Positions 34,112 through 54,222 of a stretch of DNA of 64,000 nt are shown piece after piece. The DNA lies in contig NC_080043.1 in NCBI RefSeq assembly GCF_012489685.1, positions 59,294,289 through 59,358,288 on the forward strand. The letters run 5' to 3'. How positions within the stretch are numbered: position 1 is the stretch's first letter; each line of letters begins with the position of its first letter. The translations under genes and the position numbers were made by a program. The DNA is from Lotus japonicus (taxonomy: Eukaryota > Streptophyta > Magnoliopsida > Fabales > Fabaceae). The notes under the pieces are model-generated. The model made no database searches, was not told the DNA's origin, and worked only from the letters and a program-made list of their open reading frames with translations.

Positions 34112-34714
34112 AAATCTACTAATAAAATGATATAAAATTCGATTAAATCAAGTGATAAAAAATATCTCAATTTTTTTAAATGTAACCTTTTATTTGAGTA
34201 AGAAAAATCCAAATTTAAAGAATATCTAAATATTATCCTAATTTGAAAAAAATTTGCAAACAATAACTTATAAAAAACACAAAAAAATCTTTAAAACAAA
34301 ATATAAAAGATCCTAGAATTTCCTTTTAAGTTTAACTCTCCAACGGTCCAACCAAAATCCCTTTCACACAGATCCGCTGAACCGGAACCCAGCTATCCAG
34401 TATCCACCGTCTTTACATCGACTCTTCGCGCGCGCCTCCTCCTCTCTCTCACCCGCATCTCGCCTCCCTTCACAACCGTCACCGTCGCCGGCGATTCACT
34501 CTCACTTCCCAAGGTATGCTCTCTACTTTCACTATTTACGAAACACGTTTTTCGAATTTTAGTGGTTCTTAATTCGGGTTTTTCTCAATTTTTTTGTTGT
34601 GTTTCGTGATTAGGGTTTTGGAAATACACTTCGTAGATTAGTTTCCATTCAATTTTCATTGAACAGCGAGCTTGGGATTGCTATTTTGCTATCATCAAAG
34701 GTTTTTTCGCCGTC
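34112..34714 (+). promoter_or_regulatory. PRP16-like gene promoter and 5' leader with probable leader intron
   Basis: From about 34330 the sequence changes from AT-rich to a C/T-rich leader (cgcgcgcctcctcctctctctcaccc). A donor (CCAAG|GTATGC) at 34514 and an acceptor (TTGAACAG|CGAGC) at 34666 suggest an intron in the 5' UTR, so the coding ATG at 34715 would lie in the second transcribed exon. The transcription start was not determined. Confidence 0.5.
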
Positions 34715-43778
<9,064 letters not shown>

Positions 43779-44816
43779 TTATTTTGTATATAACTTTGAT
43801 ATATTGGTAGTCTCATCAGAGAGGAAGAGGGGGGAAAAGCCTACACAAAATGATTGTGATAAATCCGGAAAGTCTAAATTACTGATTCATTATTTAGGTT
43901 GAGTTTGCTATGCAGGTTCTAGATTATGCTACATTCATATATCATTTTTCTTTGCAACCTTGCGCTGTCATGTATTTGTTACTCTCCTTGCTATATTGTA
44001 GTTACTGAAACAGCTTTTAACATTCTTATCTGAATGCAAGAGGTTAATTGTCACACGGTTGTAACAACGATATATCATCTTTCATAGTAATGATAGCTCA
44101 TTTATTTTGTGGCAGACCAAAATATCGACTGAATATTGTTTCTCCATTTCTACTTTTTTTCTTCGAAGAGTAAATGTAAATTCCTAACTTATCAACTGTG
44201 ATGGGTGACGTTTCATTAAGTTTTAGCCAGGTTAATCCATGAACCCAAGATATGTTAAACACGACAGTCAGTGACTTGTAATGGTTATAACACATTAGTT
44301 TCATTTACGATACGATATCATATCATTGATACAAAAAAAACATATGTAGCATTTAGGATCGGTCACCAAATTGCGAACTCCTTGTATTTCAATTTGTAAT
44401 GCTAACTTAAGTTATCATGTATTAGCTCTTTGGGAAACTCATCCAGTTATAAAAAAGATTATTTTCTTTTTTCCTCTTGGTGTGAACTGTGGAGCACAAA
44501 CACATTGTTCGAGGAACCCTGGATGTTGTCGGAGTAAAAGTTCGTCAACAAGGGCGTTTACATTTCAAGGTATTTTCAAGAAAGTTGTCTGTCTCTTGGG
44601 TAATTAGTTAAGATGGAGCATAATTCAAATATTCCTATGATCTAACTCGAGCTTTATCTGTGAATTTGATGGTTTTCTAGAAGAAAATTACTTAATCATG
44701 CAAGAGTCCAGGTAGTATAGAAATGTGGTTGATGTTTCAGAAAAAAGTTATAGGTTCGATTTCTCATTACAAAAAGTATAGCATTTGTGTGTATAACACC
44801 AACTTCTATAAGTTAG
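43779..44816. other. PRP16 3' flank
   Basis: Probable 3' UTR followed by AT-rich spacer. I see no gene and no bounded repeat. Confidence 0.4.
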
Positions 44817-45330
44817 TTACTTTTTTCTGGATAGCATGGAGGGGCAAGAAACTAAGCACCAGGTTCGACAGACACTAACATTTTGCCAAGAAAAACAATG
44901 ACAAGCGCCAAAAGAAGAAATTAACACATCAGCACCGAACGGAAAACTTAAAGAAGAACTAGCTAGCCACTTTGTTACTAAATAATGCCCTCTTGGAACA
45001 AACATTAGTAAAATGCACCCATGAAGTTGGATGTCATGACAAATATGATTGAGCATCGCAGCATAAGGATGACAAGGATTCCGGCCTAAAGAGACTAACC
45101 GGATAATTCTAGTGAATCACTCTCAATAATTACTTGAGGAAAATCCAAAGCAAGAGCCGTGGTGCGAATAGACCAATGCTCTGCTCAAGGAAGGGTTCGT
45201 TAAAGCCAGATAACCAGCCACCCTCACCGTCTCACAGAACTCCCCCACAACCAGCTGAGCTATCTGCTAACAGCGCTGTCAACGTTGAATTTCACCCCGC
45301 GCTAGGACGCTACCATTGTTAGATCATCAA
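44817..45330 (-). pseudogene. Decayed RNase H-like fragment of a LINE
   Basis: On the minus strand, pieces in more than one frame resemble the RNase H-like domain found at the 3' end of plant LINE polyproteins. Examples are 'QVIIESDSLELSG' and, at 44817-45056, 'MLNHICHDIQLHGCILLMFVPRGHYLVTKWLASSS', which fits the family's 'IHDI...HVPREANxVADxLA' tail. Stops and frameshifts make it non-functional. A T run near 44820 could be the old poly(A) tail. No TSD was found. Confidence 0.5.
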
Positions 45331-45872
45331 GCCATTCCAGGATACAAACGACTAAATATTTTCTATAAATAACTTTGAATAGAGAATACGAAAATTTATT
45401 TCTCCTTTAGTTAAAAAAATAAATTACTAATATTTTCCCATTCTAAAGGATGACACGGAGAAGTACTATAAAGACAATGATAATTTGCCAAACTGTATAA
45501 AGACAACGATGTTAAATTTAGAAGCATTGACCCAACGCTATTCTAGCCAGCCCCACAATTGACAAATTTACATGGGAACCCCAAACATATTTATTGATAT
45601 GAAAATGGGGTCGGTAATCAATAAAACAAAATCCATGCTTCAGTTCTTCAAGTTCTGCACATTTATGACTTGCCAATGCTAAGATTGTACCTTTCAACCT
45701 TAAACTGCATAAACACTAACACCAATCTGTAACCTTCAGCCACCTGTTCCTGGAAAAAGAATGAAACAAACACAACAGAGAAGTCATTATATTTATACGT
45801 CAGATAACTGAAAGCATAATTTAAGAGAAGAACAGCACTTACAGTCTGTGCTGATTTACTAGTTGCAATAAT
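45331..45872. other. EIL3-like gene 3' flank
   Basis: Convergent spacer between PRP16 and the EIL gene. The part nearest 45872 is probably EIL 3' UTR and may contain a further intron (possible minus-strand donor near 45842). No other gene was seen. Confidence 0.35.
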
Positions 45873-47642
45873 CTATGCTCCAAAGTACTGGATCATTTCA
45901 TCATCGCCCAAGAAATCACCTATATCGAATGGTGGACTGTTGAGTCCTCCAAAATCTAAACCGAACAAAGCGTGATCTATAGGCCTATCAAGTTCATTTT
46001 GAAACGGGTCTTTGCCGAAATAATGCAAGTCTCCTCCTGGAATTTCATCGCTTTTCATATGTGCTGCTGCTGGCATAGAAACTGCATCATTCTGTGGCCT
46101 AATTTCAGGGTTCACATACTGCAGCGGCTGCACATCTTGAATATGTCCATATCCTGCCACTGGATTATAGAGATTGTAGGTAGTTTCATGATGCATGTTG
46201 GGAGTTTGCAGCTCAGGATACTGCAATGGCCTTCCATTCCCATACATGCTATCGGAGGAAATTAAGTTGTTTGCGGGCAGATAAGAATAATGATCAAACT
46301 CAGGAGCTGGTAGTTGAGCTGGGACCTCATGATGATTTTCCAGTCCTCTAAAAGCAGAACCTGGCTCATTCCCCTGTTCATTTCCATGAATCTGGAGTCC
46401 AACTACTTGTGTTTCTGTCTGGTTCATGTTCGGCAGTATGCTTCTCGGCTCGACATGTGAAATTTCATTGTCAGATTGTGCTGGTAGTTTGTCGGTTGCG
46501 TTTGACCTTGAGCGGGGTCTTTTCTTCCTGGGTTGCTTCTTAACTTGATCTGTGTCTTGGACAGGATTCCTGTGCAAGTTATCTGATGGTTCAGCATCAT
46601 CCATCAACTGAATTCTCCTATCTTCTTTAGATGAAACAGATCCAACGCCATCAAACGCACCGTCAACATCATAGTTGCTAGCACTACTAGCAGCAGCTTG
46701 CTTATTCTCAACAAGAACACCAGGAGGCGTTTCAGTTATTCCAGACATACCATTATCACTACTAGGCTGCCTAATGAGAGCTTCTTCTCGACTTAATACA
46801 CCCAACCAAATCGCGCTTTCTTTTGCAGTCATCTTGTCCTGCAAGCACTTTGATTGGCGGACATGCCTCCTTATTTTTGCAATATCAGGCGACATGTGCT
46901 TTATAACAGCAGTTAGCACTCCCACTTTCCACATCTTCTTCAAATCATGTGGCTTCTTATAAGGAGGACTCTGGCCATGAGGTAAATTCAGATGTAACCA
47001 CCAATCCTCATTCCCAGTTGGCCACCAAGGTGGGGGAATACCCTTTTCCAATGGATACTTCCTCTGAGGAGGATCACAATGTTGCATGAGAGAAGACAAG
47101 AGTGACCCGAGTGTTGCATCTTGCAAGTCTTGGAGATTGCTCTGAGAGTTCCCATTTCGGCTATTTTCGGCTTCACTCATAGCAAGGCACTCTGCTTCAT
47201 ACTTGGCTATGGCTGCAGGGCCATTCTTATCAAACTTTACCTTTTCTTTCCACCAGGCACGAATGTTATCCGAGGAACCACTAACTGGCTTTCCTTTCTC
47301 AGGAATAATTCCATACACAAATCCGCGTGCTTTACAGACTTCCATAAGCTTCAGCATATACTTCAGAATACCATCTTGTGCTCGGGACATTTTCTTCCTC
47401 CGAGCTTGATCAGAGGACTGCCTGGGCTTTCCCTTCTCCGCAGCCTGCTGTGCGGCAAGCTTCTGTTTTTCCTTGAGCCTTTTGAGCTTGATGCGATCCT
47501 TCCACATCCGCCTCTCCAATTCTTCTGGTTCAATCTCTTCATCACTGACATCTTTCTCAGCTATATTTTGGCACTGAATATCATCAACTTCTAAATCTGA
47601 GCTGCAGTTCAATAAGCCATTGCTAATCAGAAGACGCTTCAT
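45873..47642 (-). CDS. EIN3/EIL transcription factor, EIL3/SLIM1-like
   Basis: A single coding exon of 589 residues; an in-frame TGA directly before the ATG at 47642 fixes the start. The EIN3 DNA-binding domain spans about residues 34-290. It has the acidic start [19 protein letters not shown], a basic region with [21 protein letters not shown], the proline-rich block [13 protein letters not shown], and [20 protein letters not shown] near its end. The C-terminal half is acidic and rich in Asn, Gln and His and ends [10 protein letters not shown]. The C-terminal DMNH/LPNMNQ and YDVDG features resemble Arabidopsis EIL3 (SLIM1), a regulator of sulfur-deficiency responses, more than EIN3/EIL1 of ethylene signalling. 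Function in sulfur nutrition is inferred from that resemblance. The protein acts in the nucleus as a DNA-binding dimer. The frame is intact, and the gene is tail to tail with PRP16. Confidence 0.93.
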   Translation of the reverse strand: MKRLLISNGLLNCSSDLEVDDIQCQNIAEKDVSDEEIEPEELERRMWKDRIKLKRLKEKQKLAAQQAAEKGKPRQSSDQARRKKMSRAQDGILKYMLKLMEVCKARGFVYGIIPEKGKPVSGSSDNIRAWWKEKVKFDKNGPAAIAKYEAECLAMSEAENSRNGNSQSNLQDLQDATLGSLLSSLMQHCDPPQRKYPLEKGIPPPWWPTGNEDWWLHLNLPHGQSPPYKKPHDLKKMWKVGVLTAVIKHMSPDIAKIRRHVRQSKCLQDKMTAKESAIWLGVLSREEALIRQPSSDNGMSGITETPPGVLVENKQAAASSASNYDVDGAFDGVGSVSSKEDRRIQLMDDAEPSDNLHRNPVQDTDQVKKQPRKKRPRSRSNATDKLPAQSDNEISHVEPRSILPNMNQTETQVVGLQIHGNEQGNEPGSAFRGLENHHEVPAQLPAPEFDHYSYLPANNLISSDSMYGNGRPLQYPELQTPNMHHETTYNLYNPVAGYGHIQDVQPLQYVNPEIRPQNDAVSMPAAAHMKSDEIPGGDLHYFGKDPFQNELDRPIDHALFGLDFGGLNSPPFDIGDFLGDDEMIQYFGA

Positions 47643-48507
47643 TCAATTAAATAACAAGTTCTTCTATATGGGCCTCAGAGAAAAATCAATTGAACAAGAA
47701 AACAGCAGACTTTGAACTTAAAAAATTAGTGCTGGCTCTCTCCAAAGATAAAAATCTGAATTTGCATATCTCTAATGGAAACTGAAACACACAAAGAATA
47801 GCAGAACTCAAACTAGACTATCATTTGCATCAGGATTAACTAATAAATAATCAACACCCAATTCTCATTCTCAACATTTTTCTCTAGGAAACCAGACATA
47901 AACATTGTTCCATTTTAACAACATCAAATTCCCCAATGAAGATAGATTCAACAGTACAATTATTGCACAATACAATATCAAACTGAAAACTACCAAAGTG
48001 CAGGAAATTGCTAATAGCCCATAGGATGAATCAAAACAACTCAAACACAATCCAACTAAGAACAAATGATAAAAACCAACAGAAATTCTGGGAGCAAAGC
48101 TAAAATCACCAAAAAAACAACAGGGAGTCCCACAAAAAGAAAAACAGAACAGAATCTGAAAAGACCTAACTTTAAAGAAAAAATAAAAAAACACGTTACA
48201 TGAAATAACAAAAATTGGAATTACATACCAAACTCCAATTTCTTCCATTTCAAAGAATTGGTGGGATAGACCAGGTGAAGACAATATTCGAAAACTGCAA
48301 AAACCAATTTGTTGGATTCGAATTGGGTACTATGCTTTTGGATTCGAAGATGGGGAATTCAGAAAAGAAGAATTTTTTTGTCAAGAATCCAAAAAGGGTT
48401 TTGCTTTCGATACCCAGAATAGCACGAACATCGATGATGGTGTTGCTATGGTGAGATTTTGGGTGGAGAGAGAGAGAGAGAGAGACAGAGAGGAGAGAGA
48501 AGGTGAG
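47643..48507 (-). promoter_or_regulatory. EIL3-like 5' leader with probable leader intron and (CT)n tract
   Basis: On the minus strand a leader exon would start near 48480 and run through a CT-rich tract (the GA repeat at 48467-48500 on the plus strand). It would end at the donor TTTG|GTATGT near 48227. A plausible acceptor (TTTCTCTGAG|GCCC) lies near 47676, about 34 bases before the ATG. The roughly 550-bp intron is inferred; no long ORF lies in it. Confidence 0.5.
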
Positions 48508-48509
48508 TT

Positions 48510-48517
48510 TATTTATA
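48510..48517 (-). promoter_or_regulatory. TATA box of the EIL3-like gene
   Basis: The minus strand reads TATAAATA within 'aatataaataaactcacc', about 30 bases before a CT-rich leader, which is the usual plant core-promoter arrangement. Confidence 0.55.
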
Positions 48518-49883
48518 TTATAATATGCTCCATTTTTTCAATGATGAAAAATGTACCACTCAATTCCAACTTTCCTTTCAAAAAAAAAAGAAATGATAAA
48601 AAATTTAAGTTTGAAGATTCCCTGTATTGCGCCCCATTCCACGTACTCTGCACCTTATTTCTCTCATGAATTGAGTCAAAGTTGTTTTCTTTTTGGTCTC
48701 CCTAACCAATTAATTTAATTTTATGATCATAATTTTTTTTTTGTAAAAGGTGAAATACGCATGGAATGAATTTGTTTGATAGAAAAACAAACTATTAAAT
48801 AATCATAGTTATTCATTTATTTTGATTGTTAAATTTTTAAAATCATAATTACACATGAGTATAAGTCACTTATGTGAGTTTCTTTTATTCCTGATTAAAA
48901 TTTTTTTTTTTTACTTTCAAAAAAAAGAATTCAATTCTTTTTGTTGCCTAGTAAGTCTCTTTATTTTTTTAAAGGATAAGTCTCTTTCTAATATCTAGGA
49001 AAAATGAAATATATTTTTTTTAAAAATTTAATCTCATATAGAGATAGGTATATATATTTTGAAAACTTGTTACACTTCATAAAAAATTCATGGAAAATTA
49101 AGATAGCTAGGCGATATATAGGTTGGGTATGAGAGGTCTAAAATCAATTTTTCGATGGTGCAATTTATCTTTCCGATGTAAAAAATAATACAAGATTATT
49201 AAATAATATTGTAAATCATTAAATTGTGATTTACCCAGTAGTACAATGAAATAATATTGTAAATAATTAAATATTAATCATCAAATACAAGATTATTATA
49301 TAAATATTTCTAATAAAATTGACTTGACAATACAATAACAAGAGAGTTAATTGTGATTTACCCAGTAGTGGGTCTTTGCTGGCCCTCCCAGCATGTCATT
49401 GACGTCGCCCTACCCGGTAGTCTAGAAGTGTTTTCTCTCCGTTCTACCATTCTGAAAACCAAAGAATTATTTGTGATTTGAGTTAAAATTTATAAGTTCA
49501 TTGAGTAAAATTTGTAATTTATAATATAAGTATAGTAAAATGATTTGGCAAAAATTAATGAGAGCACTAATCATGAATTAAGTAAAAACTTAAATTTCAT
49601 CAATGAAAATTTATATTCTTAAAATATAAAATACTAAAATTTATCATAACATTAATAATCATTAATAAATTGAAAAACATATTAAGAAAATACATATGAG
49701 TAAAAGCCATTTAATGATGTTATTGACTAATTATTACTATAGCTTTTAATATTTTAAATTTAGTTGATAAATTTCAAATTTTTTAAGTTAGTTAATATGT
49801 TATTAAATATTAAAATTACTTCAATTTCAAAAAAAAAATTTAAAATTACTTGAATAGAAATTATTAAAAATACATTAGAAAAG
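48518..49883. other. AT-rich intergenic stretch with local duplications
   Basis: No gene was found. A 20-bp phrase (ATTGTGATTTACCCAGTAGT) occurs at about 49224 and 49346. A short SINE-like 3' end ('gcaatttatctttccgatgtaaaaaa') lies at 49160-49185. The phrase 'taataaaattgacttgac' near 49313 recurs at about 51247, on the far side of the next element. Confidence 0.45.
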
Positions 49884-50072
49884 ACTTAATAACTCTTTTG
49901 GTCCTCACTTATCACGATTTTGTTCAGAAAAATTAGCAAAATTAGTCTCTCGCATTTACACACTTTTGCCGTTTTAGTCTTAAATAAGGATCATTTTTGC
50001 AAAAAATTAAGCCCTGTGGAGGACCAAAAGTGCTAATTTTTTTATTAGGGACCAAAAGAGCTATTAAGCCTT
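49884..50072. mobile_element. Short Mutator-type MITE
   Basis: The left end ACTTAATAACTCTTTTGGTCC and the right end in reverse complement GGCTTAATAGCTCTTTTGGTCC are inverted repeats of the same type as the larger Mutator-like elements here. Flanks (ttagaaaag and ttaagaaat) are similar but not identical, so the TSD has decayed or my border is off by a base. Confidence 0.6.
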
Positions 50073-50124
50073 AAGAAATATCTAGTACACCATGAATCTT
50101 TTGAAAAAGAAAAACAACTTTCAT

Positions 50125-51216
50125 CCCGTTTGGTTTGGTGGTCAGGACAAGATATGTTGGATATGATATGTGAACAGGACAGGATAAGAGCATGATAAAC
50201 TCTTATCCTATATTATGTTTGAGGTGCACATGATAAGGACAAGATATAATAAGGAAAAATGTATCAAATTTATATTTGAATAAAAATACATTTAAAAATT
50301 GATCATTCTATCAAATTTAATTTTTTTTACATTCTCATGAATGAGTCTATATTTTAAAATAACTAAATTTAATTTAAATTTTATTAATTAGCCTATTTTA
50401 TTGTTTAGAAGATAACCTATATTTTAAATAAAATTATACAGTTAACCAATTGGTTTTTACGTAGTTGTGACATGTGATAATTAACAATAAAAGTTAACTA
50501 AATTAAGAATATTATTATTTCAAAAGTACTTTATATTTAAATTATAAATTGCTGTATAAGTAGATAAATAATTTTAAATAATAGGAGATGAAAATATAAA
50601 ATTAGTTTATTACTATTAAAAATCAATATTTGTAACCAATTGGTTTTCACTTAGTTGTGACACGTGATATTAACTAAATTGAAAATCAATATTTATATAT
50701 ATATATATATTTCATTTTATAAAAAAATTAACTAAATTAAAAATATTATTATTTCAAAAGTACTTTATATTTAAATTATTATATAGGTAGATAATTTTTT
50801 TAAATAATAGGAGATGAAAATATTAAATTAGTCTATTACTATTAATAAATCAATATTTGTAAGTGAGTAGTCTATTTTATTATTTATGAATATTAATTTT
50901 ATTTATTTTTTATTTTAGTTAAATTAATATTTTTACATTTTATTAATTAATATTATTATAAATTATAAATTATATAATATTAAAATAAATTAATTTGGAG
51001 TTATGATACTGAAAGAAAATATATAACTGATATCCTATCCTGTTTGGATAAATTATATCCCAGCTCCCCCTCATGATAACTTTTACACATGATGGACATG
51101 ATAGGATAGGAGACAAGAGTGTTATCCTATCCTACTGCCGCAACAAATAACAGATAACAACATGATATGATTACTATCCTGTCATATCCTATCATGTCCT
51201 GACCACCAAACCGACC
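50125..51216. mobile_element. TIR element with GGTTTGGTGGTCAGGACA ends
   Basis: The 18-bp end GGTTTGGTGGTCAGGACA is perfectly inverted at 50130-50147 and about 51194-51211. Both sides continue into 'agatat/atgata' plus 'gataggat' motifs. The interior is extremely AT-rich and has internal direct repeats about 200-233 bp apart (for example 'aaccaattggttt' at 50434 and 50634, 'caaaagtactttatatttaaatta' at 50521 and 50754). No ORF is present. A PIF/Harbinger relationship is possible; the TSD is unclear. Confidence 0.6.
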
Positions 51217-52360
51217 CTAAGGGGCAAATATACATTTTTTTTTTATAAAATATTAATAAAATTGACTTGACCAAATAATAATGACCGAATTAATTATGAT
51301 TTGAGTTAAAAATAATTAGTAACATTTATAATATTCATTAATGAGATAAATGTTTATTATTTAAGTGTAAAACGTTCAATTTATTAGAAAAAGTTAAATA
51401 ATATATAAATATCAAATATTGAGAGAGTTAATTATTTTCTGTTTTGGGCTCTTGTGGGTGCTCGGAGGTGGGGTAGGTTTTTTGGCTTGAGCTTGTCTTA
51501 TTTTCTCTCTGTTGGGTTTTCATTGTTTTGGGTTGGTGTCACTATTTCTTTTTTGTCTAAAAAACATTTTTGGCCCCTGATGTTTTAAGTTTGTGCAAGT
51601 TCTGCCCCTACTTTTTTTTGTCGACGTTTATACCCCTCATGTTTTCAAACAGTACACCGTCTACCCCTCTGTCAGTCAGGCTTTCTCAGGAGAGGTTCAT
51701 GAGTGGATTGAAGAGATGAAAAGGAGTATATGAAGTTGATGATGATCAATGTAACACCCCGATTTCGGTGGCGTCACTTTAGTAACAAACAAAGAAAATA
51801 AAGCGGAAAAACGTGAATATTTTTTTTTTTCCGATTTGTTTAGATAATAAATTTTAAAGACTCATCGACATAAAGGCTCTACAACGAAAGATAAACATAA
51901 CTAATGTACAATATATTTACAGCCTCCGTTGTAAGTAGAGAACCACGTCACGAGTAACCTCAAGTGACGGGAAGTAACCGAAAGTAGTGCCCGTGGGCAA
52001 TATGTACAAACCAAAGTGAAAGGTCAAGTGTTCGCAATACAGTCCTCCAAAATCAAAGTAGGTCAGCCCAAAACGGCCTGAATAAGACCTCCTAGTCCAA
52101 CCAACTCTCTGTGATTTCCATAAAGAAAATCACACAAAAAGCTAACGGTCGGGAACCTACCCTGCCCCAAAATACGAACATGACGACCAGAGCTATAACT
52201 CTACTCCTACCCTAATCCTGTCCAGAGGAGTACACCCCAGCATTCACAACTACATACTGGCGTAATCATCGTCCGAATCAGAATCCAGGACGACTAGGTC
52301 AATGTCTGTGATCATCCCTCCTCTCGCTACTGCAACATGCTCCTGTGCTGGTCTCACGGG

Positions 52361-52756
52361 TCAAGGACTCGAAACAAGGTCAGCAGCAACGGCAACAATA
52401 GGTGAGCTAGAGTCCAATGAAGTCCCTCCCACAGGCTCCTCCTCCGAGGGATCCTCGTCGTCGGAAGACGACGGTGGTGGTGGTACTCCTACTCCGGGTC
52501 CGCAGTGCACGCCGGGTGGCAGGTTGAAGCTGACAGTGTAATGCCTCAGAAATCCCTCCGTCAAGTGTCCCAGACTGTCGACATGATATTCCATTATTCT
52601 CCTCGAGTAGATCGCTCTGTGGCCAGCGGGGTCGACCACACATGAGCCGGGGATCTCCTGATCAAGCATCTCAAACCTAGTCCCCCCGAAGGGTGGACCA
52701 TCGTGAACCAATCCGCCATGGACATCTGACAAAAGGCGTAGTCCGCCCAAACACAC
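52361..52756 (-). other. Open reading frame inside the solo LTR
   Basis: The 131-codon frame runs in the same direction as the LTR. It opens with GTG, not ATG; the first Met is inside 'FEMLDQEIPGSCVVDPAGH'. The second half holds a run of Ser/Asp/Glu (PPPPSSSDDEDPSEEEPVGG). I do not recognise a family. It could be an exon, captured host sequence, or chance in a GC-richer patch. Confidence 0.35.
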
Positions 52757-53439
52757 ACAGAAGACGCGAGGGTCAACTCCAAAGAATTACATAAGTAATA
52801 CACCCAGTAGGTAAAGATTAAGGGATAGCTACTTAGGCTTAGAAGTTTGTGATAGCATTATAAATTGTATAACTTCCAATGAATATAAATGACAAATAAT
52901 GAAAATTAGCATGTATCAAATAAAATTAACAAGTAACAATCACACTCGGCAACTAAGTCAGTATGCATGGTGCATGAATGAGATGACGAGGAACAAGATG
53001 CAATCCGGAAGGATGGGCACCATCGAGTCAATCCTAGCACCGGCCAAAGTGGGACCATTTCCGCTCGGGTGTCTCTTATACCAAACAAAATGTAGTCAGA
53101 TCAGCAGTATACCCGCAGGCCTGCCATTTCCGTCTGCTACTAAGAATCACCGCAGTGTTCTTATGTGGAAATCAGGGTCTTATGACCATTTTGGAATCCA
53201 CTGAGGTCCGGCATCCCACCGTGTATGAACCCCAGAAATGTGTGCATGAATGAAAAGTGATTAGCCAAACAACGTCTCCGACCTCACTCGTCACGTCGTC
53301 ACGTGTTCTAGCTAACTTATTGTCTCTAAAAAGAATACCCTAAGGTAAATTTCGATTCTGCGAAAAAAGACAATTAATTATAAAAGTGTATTATCTCATG
53401 ATGACTTCTCAAATCATCCGACTCATCTCCATCCGATGG

Positions 53440-53745
53440 TCAAAAACTGCTCAGCGAGCAAAGAGTACCAATGTACTTGGAACTTATAGTTCCCCGGCTT
53501 ACCCTTTAGATAGCCAAACAACAACCTGCTCATCGAGCAAAAGAGTATCGACATACTCGGAAACTATCCGTTTCCCGGCTTATCTTTTAGATAGCCAAAC
53601 AATAAACTGCTCATCGAGCAAAAGAGCATCAACGTACTCAGAAACTTATTAATTTCCCGGCTTATCTTTTAGATAGCCAAACAACAAAACTGCTCCTTGA
53701 GCAAAAGAGTATTAACATACTCAGAAACTTATTAGTTTCCCCAAA
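53440..53745. repeat. Tandem repeat, about 80-bp unit, 3.5 copies
   Basis: Units contain 'ctgctcatcgagcaaaagagtat', 'tactcagaaacttat' and 'cccggcttatcttttagatagcc'. The phrase 'agatagccaaacaa' recurs near 53510, 53590 and 53671. The repeat belongs to the solo LTR. Confidence 0.8.
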
Positions 53746-54109
53746 ACTTGGATTTGACGACACTTCTCTTTTTCCAAAACTAATATTCAAACCCTAAGCT
53801 TTCATCTGAGATTGTTATCATTATTTAAAGGGTTCGGAGGTTGTTTAGTGTATTATGAATTTTCCTTGTAAAATATTTTCCATTTAGTTTTATCTCTAAT
53901 CTTATGAGTTTAAAAGATCCCATAATCCCAAGTAACTCCCAGAGAAGGTCTCGATCCACTAAAATATGAATAAGGGCCCGAATCTCCGCTCGTCCCATCA
54001 AACTTTCCCAAAATCTCATGATAAATTTGGCATAACTGCCCGTTATCTTCTCTGACGTACAATAGATATATGTGTAATTTCATAATCAAAGTAACACAAT
54101 CCAACAGTC

Positions 54110-54222
54110 ATGGCACATATATCAACACATCCTGGATTAACCATTTAGCACATAGCATGTGAATCAATATCAACACCTCCTAGATTAACCATTTAGCACA
54201 TAACATGTGAATCAATATCAAA
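54110..54222. repeat. Tandem repeat, about 53-bp unit, two copies
   Basis: The phrase 'gattaaccatttagcacata' occurs twice (about 54133 and 54183), each followed by 'catgtgaatcaatatcaa'. It lies within the solo LTR. Confidence 0.7.

Noticed and set aside
44371..44607. 78-codon plus-strand ORF after PRP16
   Set aside because: No family features; AT-rich spacer.
47121..47594. 157-codon plus-strand ORF
   Set aside because: It is antisense to the conserved DNA-binding domain of the EIL gene.
48448..48669. ORF starting in the GA repeat
   Set aside because: The Arg/Glu run is a translation of the (GA)n microsatellite in the EIL promoter.
53440..53745. CRISPR-like spaced repeats
   Set aside because: The repeats are degenerate tandem copies of about 80 bp within a plant LTR, without unique spacers of constant length, and the genome is eukaryotic.
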